Shown here in pieces: positions 1 to 8,201 of a stretch of DNA of 56,805 nucleotides. Positions within the stretch are counted from its first letter, which is position 1, and the number at the start of each line of letters is the position of its first letter. The notes beneath the pieces were generated by a model, which saw only the letters and a program-made list of their open reading frames with translations, did not search any database and was not told the origin of the DNA. Source of the stretch: CAZQGE01 sp964592815 (GTDB lineage: Bacteria > Bacillota > Clostridia > Christensenellales > CAG-917); NCBI GenBank assembly GCA_964592815.1, contig CAZQGE010000003.1, positions 1 through 56,805 of the forward strand, in the 5' to 3' direction. Made by a program: the position numbers and the translations under genes.

Positions 1-1
1 T

Positions 2-1243
2 GATGAGGCGTGTTCTAAAAAGAAACTTGGAAATTATGCCATAGAAAATAAAATCAATGAATTGCAAGTTCAAATAACAGAGCTTGGCAAACAAATTGAC
101 GATGCAAATATTCACGGGGAAAATTCTCGCTCGTTGGAACTTTGCGGTGAATTGAAAACCTTGCTTGATAAGCACGAAAGATTGTCGGCAAAAATAAAAG
201 AAAAACTTCAAAATAAAGTTGTTGAAAGTGAAGATATTGCCGAGGTTTTGGAAGATTGGACAGGTATCCCTGTAAATAAAATTAAAGACGGGGAAAGCCA
301 AAAATTGCTGGATATGGAAGCTATGCTTTCAAGCAAAGTAATTGGACAAAACGAAGCGGTAATAGCAATAAGCAAAGCTGTAAAACGTGCGCGTACAGGC
401 TTGAAAGACCCTAAACGTCCAATTGGTTCGTTTTTGTTTTTAGGCTCAACGGGAGTAGGAAAAACAGAATTGTCTAAGGCGCTTGCCGAGGCTATGTTTG
501 GTGACGAACAATCGCTTATCCGCTTGGATATGTCAGAATATATGCAAAAAGAAAACGTGTCAAAATTGCTTGGCGCTGCCCCTGGACTTGTTGGATATGA
601 AGAAGGCGGGTTGCTCACAGAAAAAGTGAGAAGAAAACCGTACTCGGTTGTTTTGTTTGATGAAATTGAAAAAGCTGACCACGAAGTTTTTAATATTTTA
701 TTGCAAATTTTAGACGACGGAATTTTAACGGACGGGCAAGGTAAGCAAGTCGATTTCAAAAACACAATCAAAATTTTGACATCAAATTTAGGCGCAGGAA
801 ATGGAAAAATTCAAAGCCCAACAGTAGGCTTTGGCACGGATACTAATTCTTTGAATGAAGATTATGAATTGTTAAAAACAAGACAGTTAGAGGCACTAAA
901 AAAGACAGTTAAGCCAGAACTCATAAACAGAATTGACGACATAATCGTGTTTAGAAAACTTGACAAACAAAGCGTTTCTAAAATTGCCGATATACAAATT
1001 AACGCATTGATTTTGCGCTTGGCAGACAAAGGTATAACTTTGATTGTTACAGACAAGGCAAAATCATTGCTTGTCGATGAAGGCTATGACTCGGAGTACG
1101 GCGCAAGACCGCTAAAAAGAACTATACAAAAATATTTGGGTGACAGATTAAGCGAAATGATACTCAACAATTCGCTGAGTTCTGGAGATAAAATTAAGGT
1201 TGACGGCAAAGATTCAAAATTGATTTTTGTAAAAATGGCATAA
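2..1243 (+). CDS. clpC: ClpC-like AAA+ protease unfoldase, C-terminal part (5' end outside window)
   Basis: Class-1 Hsp100 ATPase subunit that unfolds substrates, normally for ClpP. The frame is open from base 2, so the gene enters from the left; about 413 residues remain. Visible parts: the end of a short coiled middle domain, then the second AAA+ module with Walker A GSTGVGKT (bases 443-466), Walker B VVLFDEIEKA, the arginine-finger region ELINRID and sensor-2 GARPLKR. The short middle segment and a VGF tripeptide (inside TVGFG) that could be the ClpP-contact loop favour ClpC over ClpB. Oddity: the pore-loop aromatic of the usual GYVG is Leu here (GLVG, codon 587-589). No terminator is seen after the stop; the next gene has its own promoter. 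Family assignment is firm; ClpC versus another Hsp100 is likely but not certain. Confidence 0.9.
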   Translation, partial: DEACSKKKLGNYAIENKINELQVQITELGKQIDDANIHGENSRSLELCGELKTLLDKHERLSAKIKEKLQNKVVESEDIAEVLEDWTGIPVNKIKDGESQKLLDMEAMLSSKVIGQNEAVIAISKAVKRARTGLKDPKRPIGSFLFLGSTGVGKTELSKALAEAMFGDEQSLIRLDMSEYMQKENVSKLLGAAPGLVGYEEGGLLTEKVRRKPYSVVLFDEIEKADHEVFNILLQILDDGILTDGQGKQVDFKNTIKILTSNLGAGNGKIQSPTVGFGTDTNSLNEDYELLKTRQLEALKKTVKPELINRIDDIIVFRKLDKQSVSKIADIQINALILRLADKGITLIVTDKAKSLLVDEGYDSEYGARPLKRTIQKYLGDRLSEMILNNSLSSGDKIKVDGKDSKLIFVKMA

Positions 1244-1287
1244 GCGTTCAATTCAAAACAAAATATTATACTTATTCCAGTTTGGTA

Positions 1288-1316
1288 TTGAATATATTTT
1301 GTTAATTTGATATAAT
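1288..1316 (+). promoter_or_regulatory. sigma-A type promoter for the hpf operon
   Basis: TTGAAT (1288-1293), a 17-base spacer and TATAAT (1311-1316), with TGA directly before the -10 giving an extended -10. The predicted start near 1323 leaves a leader of about 23 nt holding AGGAGG (1332-1337). Confidence 0.75.
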
Positions 1317-1345
1317 ATAAATACCAAAAGTAGGAGGAAGCAACA

Positions 1346-1684
1346 ATGAAAGTTGAAATTTTTGGCAAGAACTATAATGTCAGTGATTCTTTAAGAGATA
1401 TCACACAAAAGAAATGCGCTAAACTGAATAAGTATTTTGATGATGATGAAAACGCAGTGGCAAAAGTTCAAGTTACCCTTGACAACGGCACTTATACGAC
1501 TGAATTGTCCGTAATCTACCGAAGCCTCACGTACAGAGCGTCTGCTGTTTCGGCAACTCCTTTTGATAACATTGATGATGTTATTCCTAAACTCTTGGGA
1601 CAGGTTCGCAAGCAAAAGGATATTTGGGCAAAAGGCAAAAAGGGTATGCCAAATGAAATTGACGGTGAAGACGAAACTGTATGA
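1346..1684 (+). CDS. hpf: Ribosome hibernation promoting factor, short form (HPF/RaiA/YfiA domain)
   Basis: A 112-residue cytoplasmic protein that matches the N-terminal ribosome-binding domain of HPF/YfiA (starts MKVEIFGKNYNVSDSLRD, then the beta strand VAKVQVTLDNGTY). In this family the domain sits in the decoding centre of idle ribosomes. Most Firmicutes carry the long form of roughly 180-200 residues with a C-terminal dimerisation domain for 100S ribosomes; this protein ends at ETV without that domain. AGGAGG lies 8 bases before the ATG. The stop overlaps the next start as ATGA, so the two are probably translationally coupled. Placement after clpC fits a stress or stationary-phase setting. 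The short length is read directly; I see no frameshift that would restore a tail. Confidence 0.88.
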   Translation: MKVEIFGKNYNVSDSLRDITQKKCAKLNKYFDDDENAVAKVQVTLDNGTYTTELSVIYRSLTYRASAVSATPFDNIDDVIPKLLGQVRKQKDIWAKGKKGMPNEIDGEDETV

Positions 1685-2472
1685 AAGTAGGTGTTTCAAC
1701 AGCAACATTTTTTTCAAAGTTATTGACCGAGGATACGTTCTCGGTCATTAAACTTTGTGGCGGTGAACTTGCAGAAGTTTTTTTGACAACTTTTTATGAA
1801 TATCAACCTTCATTTGGAAAAATCTTAAAAGAAAGACTTGACGGAGTGGAGGTGTTTTCAATACACTCATTAAACACAACCTTTGAACCTCAACTGTTCA
1901 ACGTAGTCCCTAGGACGCGCGACGACGCAGAAAAGACCTTTAGAGACGTTTTGGAAGTTGGACGCATAATCGGCGCAAAGTATTACACTTTTCACGGTGG
2001 CACTCGACTTAAAAAAACTACTGTTATAAACGAAGAATTTGCAGGAAAAAGATTGCAGGAACTTGCTGAAATTGCGCAAGAATACGGGATAAGACTATGT
2101 CTTGAAACCGTGCATTGGGCAATGTTCAACAGCCCTGAATTCTTTTCAAACATAAAGCAATATTGCCCTGATTTAGGTGCTGTTTTAGACATAAAACAAG
2201 CAAGACAGAGCGACAGAGATTGGCGAGAATATCTCGATGCGATTGGTGACAGACTTTGCAACGTACATATCACCGACGTCAAAGACGGCAAAATTGTTAT
2301 GGTTGGTCAAGGTGACTTTCCGTTTGAAGAATTGGTTACAAGGTTGAAAAATAATAATTATCAAGGTCCGCTTATGGTGGAACAATATGCGAAAAATTAT
2401 TCCGACTTTTCAGAAATTAAGCAGTCGGTTGAATACACAAAGAAAATTATTGGAGGCATTTATGCAAATTAA
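1681..2472 (+). CDS. Sugar phosphate isomerase/epimerase-like TIM barrel (xylose isomerase-like/AP endonuclease 2 fold)
   Basis: A 263-residue soluble protein of the xylose-isomerase-like TIM-barrel family. The metal-site pattern of the family is in order: His in FSIHSLN, His in TFHGG, Glu in CLETVHW, Asp in AVLDIKQA, His in NVHITDVK and Glu in MVEQYAK. These enzymes bind divalent metals and act on sugars or sugar phosphates; the substrate cannot be read from sequence. The start overlaps the hpf stop by four bases and the end overlaps pgi by 11, so the three form one operon. The neighbouring pgi suggests carbohydrate metabolism, but that is inference. Confidence 0.82.
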   Translation: MKVGVSTATFFSKLLTEDTFSVIKLCGGELAEVFLTTFYEYQPSFGKILKERLDGVEVFSIHSLNTTFEPQLFNVVPRTRDDAEKTFRDVLEVGRIIGAKYYTFHGGTRLKKTTVINEEFAGKRLQELAEIAQEYGIRLCLETVHWAMFNSPEFFSNIKQYCPDLGAVLDIKQARQSDRDWREYLDAIGDRLCNVHITDVKDGKIVMVGQGDFPFEELVTRLKNNNYQGPLMVEQYAKNYSDFSEIKQSVEYTKKIIGGIYAN

Positions 2473-3856
2473 GTTTGATTTCAACAATATGATGGAAACA
2501 ATGCTCGGCAACGAAGGTATAACTGAAAAAGAGATTTTGGCTGTCAGCGAAAAATATACACTCGCTTATCAAAAATTTGAGCAAAATCGTGGCAAAGGTA
2601 TGATGGGCTGGACAGAACTTCCATACAATCAAGCTGATATTGTTGGCGATATAATTATGACGGCGGCAGACGTTAGAGCAAATTTTGACAATTTTGTCGT
2701 GCTTGGTATAGGCGGAAGTGCCTTAGGCCCAACGGCTGTTTTTACTGCGCTTTCTCATTTTAGATATAATGATTTAGATGCAAAAAAACGTGGAGTAAAA
2801 TTCTTTGTTGAAGACAACGTTGACCCTGAAAGAATGAAGGCTCTTTTGGATGTAATTGACGTCAAACGCACAATGTTTAACGTAATTACAAAAAGTGGCG
2901 CAACGTCTGAAACTATGAGTCAATATCTCATTATTACAGAAATACTTAAAAAGGAAGTCGGCAAAGATTGGGCAAAACATATCATTGCAACCACGTCCGA
3001 GTCAACGGGAAACCTTATTAAACTTTCAAAGAAGGAAGGTTTTAAGACATTCTTCATTCCAGACGGGGTTGGTGGAAGATTTTCAGAGCTTTGCCCAGTT
3101 GGCTTGTTGCCCGCTGCAGTTTTAGGCATTGATATTATCGGGCTTTTAAGAGGCGCAGCGGATATGGATAAGGCTTGCAACGGAAGCGACCCTTACAAAA
3201 ACTTAGCTTTGATGGCTGCAACATTACAGTATATTGCAATGAAAAAAGGCAAAAATATTTCTGTTATGATGCCTTATGCTGACAGCTTAAAATATATGGC
3301 TGACTGGTATTGCCAACTTTGGGGTGAGAGCCTTGGCAAAGCCCAAAACAATGACGGCGAATTTGTTTTTGAAGGTCAAACTCCTGTCAAATCTTTGGGA
3401 GTGACAGACCAACACAGCCAAGTTCAACTTTATACCGAAGGTCCAAAAGACAAGGTTGTTACTTTTATTGGTGTTGAAAAATATCGCACAGACGTTGTAA
3501 TTCCAAACGGCGCAGAAGAATTCCCAGATGTAAATTTTCTTTGCGGACATACTTTAGGTGAGCTAATCAACACAGAACGTGAGGCAACTGAATATGCGCT
3601 TACACGTTCAAAGCATATGAACAATACAATCATTTTGCCTGAAATCAATGCAAACACGGTTGGTCAGTTGCTTATGTTCTTCCAAATTCAAACTGCATAT
3701 TGCGGTGAAATGTTGAACATTAACACTTATAATCAACCAGGTGTTGAAGAAGGTAAAAACGCAACGTATGCAATGTTCAACAGAAAGGGATACGAAGCGA
3801 AAAAACAAGAGCTTGAAAACGCACCTAAAAAAATAAATAAATACATTGTTGGTTAA
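2462..3856 (+). CDS. pgi: Glucose-6-phosphate isomerase
   Basis: Interconverts glucose 6-phosphate and fructose 6-phosphate in glycolysis. About 464 residues, the usual length of the Gram-positive form. Family landmarks: FVVLGIGGSALGP near residue 70, the SIS-domain stretch TKSGATSETMSQY, the active-site segment DGVGGRFSELCPVGLLPA, and a late Gln/Lys-rich segment TDQHSQVQLYTEGPKDK. I chose ATG 2462, with GGAGG at 2452-2456 five bases upstream; the frame is open further upstream but lacks a ribosome site. Overlaps the preceding gene by 11 bases. No T-rich terminator follows; the next notable element is a perfect palindrome at 3933. Confidence 0.96.
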   Translation: MQIKFDFNNMMETMLGNEGITEKEILAVSEKYTLAYQKFEQNRGKGMMGWTELPYNQADIVGDIIMTAADVRANFDNFVVLGIGGSALGPTAVFTALSHFRYNDLDAKKRGVKFFVEDNVDPERMKALLDVIDVKRTMFNVITKSGATSETMSQYLIITEILKKEVGKDWAKHIIATTSESTGNLIKLSKKEGFKTFFIPDGVGGRFSELCPVGLLPAAVLGIDIIGLLRGAADMDKACNGSDPYKNLALMAATLQYIAMKKGKNISVMMPYADSLKYMADWYCQLWGESLGKAQNNDGEFVFEGQTPVKSLGVTDQHSQVQLYTEGPKDKVVTFIGVEKYRTDVVIPNGAEEFPDVNFLCGHTLGELINTEREATEYALTRSKHMNNTIILPEINANTVGQLLMFFQIQTAYCGEMLNINTYNQPGVEEGKNATYAMFNRKGYEAKKQELENAPKKINKYIVG

Positions 3857-3932
3857 AAAATACAATAAAAAATGTTGATAGAAAAGTAAACCAAATGAAA
3901 ATTTAGTTAAATTTTAATAATTGTGAAATTTG

Positions 3933-3959
3933 GCACAAAACACGTAAAGTGTTTTGTGC
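3933..3959. promoter_or_regulatory. Palindrome copy 1 (operator candidate) upstream of yfbR
   Basis: A perfect 11-base inverted repeat (GCACAAAACAC and GTGTTTTGTGC) around GTAAA. Its core AAAACACGTAAAGTGTTTT (3937-3955) recurs exactly, inverted, at 4608-4626. No T-run follows, so it is a poor terminator. The right arm covers the expected -35 position for the TATAAT at 3972-3977. Confidence 0.6.
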
Positions 3960-3971
3960 TAGATGCGCATA

Positions 3972-3977
3972 TATAAT
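3972..3977 (+). promoter_or_regulatory. Probable -10 box for yfbR
   Basis: A consensus TATAAT 30 bases before the GTG start. The -35 at 17-base spacing would be GTGTTT, a poor match lying inside the palindrome, which suggests a regulated or activator-assisted promoter. Confidence 0.5.
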
Positions 3978-4001
3978 AGCTAAAATATACGGAGGTCGGA
4001 A

Positions 4002-4592
4002 GTGGCAAAAAAACAATACACGTTTTATGCTTTGCTCAACAGAATGAAACTTGTTGAAAGGTGGTCACTTATGCGTTCAACAACCAAAGAAACGCTTATG
4101 GAGCACGCTGCACAAGTAGGAATTATCGGGCAATCATTGGGAATAATCAGAAATGAACTCTTTGATGGCAACGTAAACATTGACAAAATTGCATCGCTGG
4201 CGCTTTATCACGATACAGCCGAAGTCGTAAGTGGTGATTTGCCAACTCCCGTGAAGTATTACAACCCAAAAATTAAAAATACATATTCGGAAATTGAGTC
4301 TATTATCATTGACAAACTTGTTGCGTCTTTGCCTGAATTTGCTCAACCTAAATATGAGCAATTATTACGTCCTGAAGAAACTGAAATTGAATATAAACTT
4401 ATGAAAATTGCGGACAAACTTTCAGCATACGTTAAGTGTATTGAAGAAAAAATGTCTGGCAACACAGAATTTGATACTGCGCAAAACAGACTGAAAAAAC
4501 AACTTGACGGATTGAGAGAAGAATATCCAGAAGTTGCTTATTTCTTGGATAATTTTGTTGAAAGTTTTGGGAAACAAGTTGACATATTGTAA
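4002..4592 (+). CDS. yfbR: HD-domain 5'-deoxynucleotidase, YfbR family
   Basis: A 196-residue HD-superfamily phosphohydrolase that removes the 5' phosphate of deoxynucleoside monophosphates in the characterised Escherichia coli relative. It aligns in order with YfbR: RMKLVERWSLMR, MEHAAQVG (metal His), LYHDTAEVVSGDLPTPVKYY (HD pair and the highly conserved GDLPTPVKY), then ADKLSAYVKC (distal Asp). GTG start at 4002 with GGAGG at 3991-3995. The C-terminal codons contain the -35 of the next gene's promoter. Function is inferred from strong family similarity; a role in dNTP pool balance is reasonable. Confidence 0.92.
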   Translation: MAKKQYTFYALLNRMKLVERWSLMRSTTKETLMEHAAQVGIIGQSLGIIRNELFDGNVNIDKIASLALYHDTAEVVSGDLPTPVKYYNPKIKNTYSEIESIIIDKLVASLPEFAQPKYEQLLRPEETEIEYKLMKIADKLSAYVKCIEEKMSGNTEFDTAQNRLKKQLDGLREEYPEVAYFLDNFVESFGKQVDIL

Positions 4593-4606
4593 AATAAAAA
4601 TATGAT
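4579..4606 (+). promoter_or_regulatory. sigma-A promoter for the orphan ABC ATPase gene
   Basis: TTGACA (4579-4584, within the end of yfbR), a 16-base spacer and TATGAT (4601-4606). The predicted start point near 4613 falls inside palindrome copy 2, the layout expected of a repressor operator. Confidence 0.7.
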
Positions 4607-4607
4607 T

Positions 4608-4626
4608 AAAACACTTTACGTGTTTT
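4608..4626. promoter_or_regulatory. Palindrome copy 2 (operator candidate) at the ABC ATPase promoter
   Basis: AAAACACTTTACGTGTTTT is the exact reverse complement of the core of copy 1. It covers the predicted transcription start and directly follows the -10 box. No T-run follows it. Confidence 0.6.
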
Positions 4627-4703
4627 GCATCCTTATCACAAATTTAACATTGTAGATTAAAAGCGTTGTCACATTAACGGACAAAACAGAAAAAGGTAAT
4701 TGA

Positions 4704-5798
4704 ATGATTGAATTAAAAGGGGTTTCAAAACAATATTTGTATGGCGCAAAAGTATTAAGCGTAATTGATGAGAAAATCAATGACGGTGAATTTGTTTCTG
4801 TGCTTGGAAATGAAGGCTCTGGCAAAACGACGTTTTTGAAAGTTGTTGCAGGTGTCTTAGATTGCGATGGAGAAGTATTGCTCAACGGCGAAAAGGCAAT
4901 TACCAAAACTAATGAAGTTATTATGCAATTTGAAGATTTGGCTTTGTTTGAAAATAAGTCAATAGAGTTTAATCTTAAATTTCCCCTCAAAATTAGAGAT
5001 ATAGATAAAGCTGAGATTTATAGGCGCATTACTGCTGTTGCTAAAATATTTGGGCTTTCTGCCGACTTAAAGACAAAAGTAAAAAAAGCGAGTTTGTTGG
5101 AACGAAAAAAGACAGCGTTGGCACGTCTTTTTTTGAGAGAGGCAAAAGTTTTGATTATGGATAACCCAACTAAGGGACTGCCTAATGAAGAAAAAAACGA
5201 GTTGCTTGACAATTTGTTGCCACTACTTTATGAAAAAAAGAATAAGGGTGTTACAATTCTATTTTCAACAAACGATAAAGAAGAAGCAGTTGCTTTAAGT
5301 GATAGAATTTTGGTGCTTCACAACGGCAGAGTTAAACAATTTGACACTTTTGGCACTATTTATGAGCAACCAAGCAACATTTGGGCTGTTCAAGCGTTAG
5401 ATGCAAATTATAACGTTATGAAGGCAAAACTTGCAAAAGAGAAAGATAAGTTGGTGCTTAACTTTGACCTAGAAGGGTTGTCTTTTCAAATTGACGTTGA
5501 AAAGTTTAGAAATAAGATTTTTGAAAGCTATATTGGCAAAGAGGTTCTTGTGGGCATTCATCCTGAAGGTTTTTTTGTTGAAGAAGTGGCAGTCAAAAAT
5601 GGATATGACACCAAAAGTGTGTGCGATGAAGTTGTCTTTCAGAAGACTACATCTAATGGACTTTTACAGTACACGAAACGTGGACTTATTGTTAAGTCGC
5701 CAATCAAATCAAAAACAGTATGTATTGTTCCAGTCGTTGAAAACATCTGTTTATTTGACTCCGAGAATGAAAACAGCATTTTGAAAATGAAATACTAA
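4704..5798 (+). CDS. Orphan MalK/UgpC-type ABC ATPase with degenerate catalytic motifs
   Basis: A 364-residue protein with the layout of sugar-importer ATPases: a nucleotide-binding domain (about 1-225) and a C-terminal regulatory/TOBE-like region (about 230-364). Walker A GNEGSGKTT (35-43) and a Q-loop Gln (75) are intact. The other motifs are not. The ABC signature LSGGQ is replaced around 127-136 (KKASLLERKK). The Walker B glutamate is Asn (LIMDNP, residue 154, codon 5163-5165). The H-loop His is Asn (FSTNDKEEA, residue 190). No permease or binding-protein gene is near. It may bind ATP without normal hydrolysis and act as a regulator or a subunit for permeases elsewhere; this is inference. 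The frame is long, intact and free of stops, which argues against simple decay. Confidence 0.85.
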   Translation: MIELKGVSKQYLYGAKVLSVIDEKINDGEFVSVLGNEGSGKTTFLKVVAGVLDCDGEVLLNGEKAITKTNEVIMQFEDLALFENKSIEFNLKFPLKIRDIDKAEIYRRITAVAKIFGLSADLKTKVKKASLLERKKTALARLFLREAKVLIMDNPTKGLPNEEKNELLDNLLPLLYEKKNKGVTILFSTNDKEEAVALSDRILVLHNGRVKQFDTFGTIYEQPSNIWAVQALDANYNVMKAKLAKEKDKLVLNFDLEGLSFQIDVEKFRNKIFESYIGKEVLVGIHPEGFFVEEVAVKNGYDTKSVCDEVVFQKTTSNGLLQYTKRGLIVKSPIKSKTVCIVPVVENICLFDSENENSILKMKY

Positions 5799-5872
5799 GC
5801 ATAAAAACAACTTGCAAAGCGAATTGTACTGTTGAATGCTCTTAGAAAAAACAAAAGTTACCAAACGGTTGC

Positions 5873-5891
5873 AAACACACGAAACGTGTTT
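5873..5891. promoter_or_regulatory. Palindrome copy 3 (variant) upstream of ruvC
   Basis: AAACAC and GTGTTT arms around ACGAAAC; it shares ACAC-N5-GTGT with copies 1 and 2 but has a different centre. It begins in a TTGCAA (5869-5874) that could be a -35, although no convincing -10 follows. It lies in the 175-base gap before ruvC, where I see no gene. Confidence 0.4.
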
Positions 5892-5973
5892 TAGTTCTAA
5901 ATTAAGATTTGATTTAGTTCGTGGTGCAAAATATATTTGTAAAATGCAACCATTTTGAAGTTGTGGAGAAAAA

Positions 5974-6471
5974 ATGATAATTTTAGGCATTGACCCTGGT
6001 CTTGCGACAATGGGATATGGAGTTATAAATTCTGAACACGGAAATTTCAGCGTTATTGATTATGGTGTTGTTACAACTCCAAAAGAGTGTTCGTTGCCCG
6101 AAAGACTGCAACAACTTGAAAAAGGCGTAAATTCTTTGGTTGAAAAATTTAAGCCAGACAACATTGCAATTGAGGAATTGTTTTTTTCAAAAAATATAAC
6201 GACAGGCATTGCAGTTGCGGAGGCTAGAGGCGTAATTTTGCTTACAGCCGTCAAAGCGTGCGGAAATGAAGTTTTTGAATATACGCCAAACCAAATTAAA
6301 CAAGCTATGACAGGATATGGTGGAGCAGACAAAAAACAAATGATGCTTATGGTTCAAATGGTTTTGCGGCTCAAATCAATTCCACGTCCTGACGACGCCG
6401 CTGATGCTTTGGCAGTTGCGCTTTGTCACGGTCAGACAAGCAGACTTTCAACAGAGTTCAGAATAAAATAA
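5974..6471 (+). CDS. ruvC: Crossover junction endodeoxyribonuclease RuvC
   Basis: Holliday-junction resolvase acting with RuvAB. 165 residues, the normal size. The acidic catalytic set is present: Asp in LGIDPG at the N terminus, Glu in IEELFFSKN near residue 68, and the Asp pair in RPDDAADALAVALCH near the end. GGAG lies just before the ATG. The gene is separated from ruvA by 122 bases without a gene. Downstream order ruvC-ruvA-ruvB-queA-tgt is a common Firmicute arrangement and supports the call. Confidence 0.95.
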   Translation: MIILGIDPGLATMGYGVINSEHGNFSVIDYGVVTTPKECSLPERLQQLEKGVNSLVEKFKPDNIAIEELFFSKNITTGIAVAEARGVILLTAVKACGNEVFEYTPNQIKQAMTGYGGADKKQMMLMVQMVLRLKSIPRPDDAADALAVALCHGQTSRLSTEFRIK

Positions 6472-6593
6472 GTTTTTTAGAATAATGTGAGTTTTTTATT
6501 TACCACAAGGTGAAATACGATTTGTCGTTGTACTTTACTTATTTTGAAAAGTAATATATACTCTTTTATTGAATAATCGTTCTTTGGAGAATT

Positions 6594-7181
6594 ATGTTAA
6601 ATTTTGTTTGCGGGAAAGTCGTTGATATAACGTTTAATTCTGTTGTTGTTGAAAACAACGGAATTGGTTTTGACATTGGAGTAAGTCAAAACACTATAAG
6701 TGATTGCGCATTGGGTGAAATTGTCAAAATTTTCACGTATATGCACGTTAGGGAAGACGCTTTAGCACTTTATGGTTTTTCACGCTTGGAAGAAAAAAAA
6801 TTGTTTTTGCGACTTATTGAAATAAGCGGTATAGGACCTAAAATGGCAATGCAAATTTTAGGTGGATACGACCTAAGGACTTTGACTGTTGCGATTGCAA
6901 CTGGCGACACAAAAACTCTTTGCAAAATCAAAGGTTTAGGGAAAAAGACGGCAGAACTTTTGGTTTTACATTTGAAAGAACAAGTTTCAAACGACTTAAC
7001 TCAAACGGAAACCGTTGAAGGTGGCAGTAGTATGCTTTCTGATGATGTATCCGATGCGGTCTTTGCTTTATGTTCATTAGGTATATCAAAAACTGATGCA
7101 ATAAAAGAAGTAACCGAACTTGCAAAAACTGTTTCAGGCGTAGAAAATTTGATTGCTTCAGCTCTGAAAAAATTAGCGTAA
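6594..7181 (+). CDS. ruvA: Holliday junction DNA helicase subunit RuvA
   Basis: Tetrameric junction-binding protein that loads RuvB. 195 residues in the expected three parts: an N-terminal OB-fold (starts MLNFVCGKVVDI), paired helix-hairpin-helix motifs (LIEISGIGPKMAMQIL and LCKIKGLGKKTAELLV, about 75-125), an acidic linker, and the C-terminal helical RuvB-contact domain. The stop is 9 bases before ruvB, so the two are co-transcribed. A weak promoter-like TATACT lies at 6557-6562, without a good -35. Confidence 0.95.
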   Translation: MLNFVCGKVVDITFNSVVVENNGIGFDIGVSQNTISDCALGEIVKIFTYMHVREDALALYGFSRLEEKKLFLRLIEISGIGPKMAMQILGGYDLRTLTVAIATGDTKTLCKIKGLGKKTAELLVLHLKEQVSNDLTQTETVEGGSSMLSDDVSDAVFALCSLGISKTDAIKEVTELAKTVSGVENLIASALKKLA

Positions 7182-7190
7182 AGGTAGCTT

Positions 7191-8192
7191 ATGGATGATG
7201 ACAACAGAATTGTTAGCAGTTTGACTTTGGAAGAGGACGAAACAGAAAACTCATTGCGTCCGAAAACAATGTCGGAATACGTTGGACAATCAAAAATTAA
7301 AAAAAATTTGGAAGTTTATATACACTCTGCAAAATCTAGGAGTGATTCTCTTGACCACGTGTTATTATATGGCCCTCCTGGGCTTGGAAAAACTACGTTA
7401 GCGCACGTTATTGCATCTGAACTTGGTGCGCAAATTAGAGTGACGTCAGGCCCTGCAATTGAAAAAGGGGCAGACCTTGCCGCTATTCTTACAAACCTTG
7501 AAAAAGGCGATATACTTTTTATTGATGAAATTCACAGACTAAACCGCAATATCGAAGAAGTTCTTTATCCTGCTATGGAAGATTTTTCGCTTGATTTTGT
7601 GTCGGGAAAAGGACCTATGGCACGAAGCATAAGGTTACCGCTTAAAAAATTTACGTTGATTGGGGCAACAACTAGGGCTGGAATGCTTTCAAGTCCTTTG
7701 CGTGACAGATTTGGTATGATGCTTAGGTTGGAAATGTATTCTGATGACGAACTTTCTGGCATCATTACTCGCTCAGCTAGAATACTTGGCATTGATATTG
7801 ACCAAAATGCGTCAGATGAGCTTGCAAAGCGCAGTCGTGGAACTCCACGAATTGCCAACAGATTATTGCGTAGAGTGCGAGATTTTGCGGAATATGAAAA
7901 ACTTGAACGGATAAACCTTGCAATAACAAAAAAAGCGTTGACGCTTATGGACGTTGATGAACTTGGTCTTGATATGGTTGACAGAAGTGTTTTATTAGCT
8001 ATCATTGACAAATTTAACGGCGGACCTGTTGGGCTGGATACTCTTTCTGCCTCGACAGGCGAAGAACAGACAACCATTGAAGACGTAGTTGAGCCGTTTT
8101 TGATACAGCTTGGCTTTATAACTAGAACTCCCCGTGGACGTATGTGCACTAAAAACGCTTACGCACATTTAGGGAGACCGTTTTCTGAATAA
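7191..8192 (+). CDS. ruvB: Holliday junction branch migration ATPase RuvB
   Basis: Hexameric AAA+ motor for branch migration with RuvA. 333 residues. Walker A GPPGLGKTT near residue 60, Walker B LFIDEIHRLN, sensor 1 LIGATTRAGMLSSPLRDRFG including the arginine finger, and the C-terminal winged-helix region ending in RTPRGRMCTKNAYAHLG. It follows ruvA closely and is followed after 9 bases by queA, so it is part of one operon. Confidence 0.97.
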   Translation: MDDDNRIVSSLTLEEDETENSLRPKTMSEYVGQSKIKKNLEVYIHSAKSRSDSLDHVLLYGPPGLGKTTLAHVIASELGAQIRVTSGPAIEKGADLAAILTNLEKGDILFIDEIHRLNRNIEEVLYPAMEDFSLDFVSGKGPMARSIRLPLKKFTLIGATTRAGMLSSPLRDRFGMMLRLEMYSDDELSGIITRSARILGIDIDQNASDELAKRSRGTPRIANRLLRRVRDFAEYEKLERINLAITKKALTLMDVDELGLDMVDRSVLLAIIDKFNGGPVGLDTLSASTGEEQTTIEDVVEPFLIQLGFITRTPRGRMCTKNAYAHLGRPFSE

Positions 8193-8201
8193 GGACTTAA
8201 T

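Noticed and set aside
208..771. Long minus-strand open frame opposite clpC (and similar ones elsewhere)
   Set aside because: It mirrors the coding strand of a certain gene, has no ribosome site and gives a Ser-rich low-quality translation; treated as a shadow.
3937..4626. Palindrome as an NrdR box, attractive because yfbR handles deoxynucleotides
   Set aside because: NrdR boxes have ACAC and GTGT separated by eight bases with an A/T core; here the gap is five bases (GTAAA), which puts the half-sites on a different helical face.
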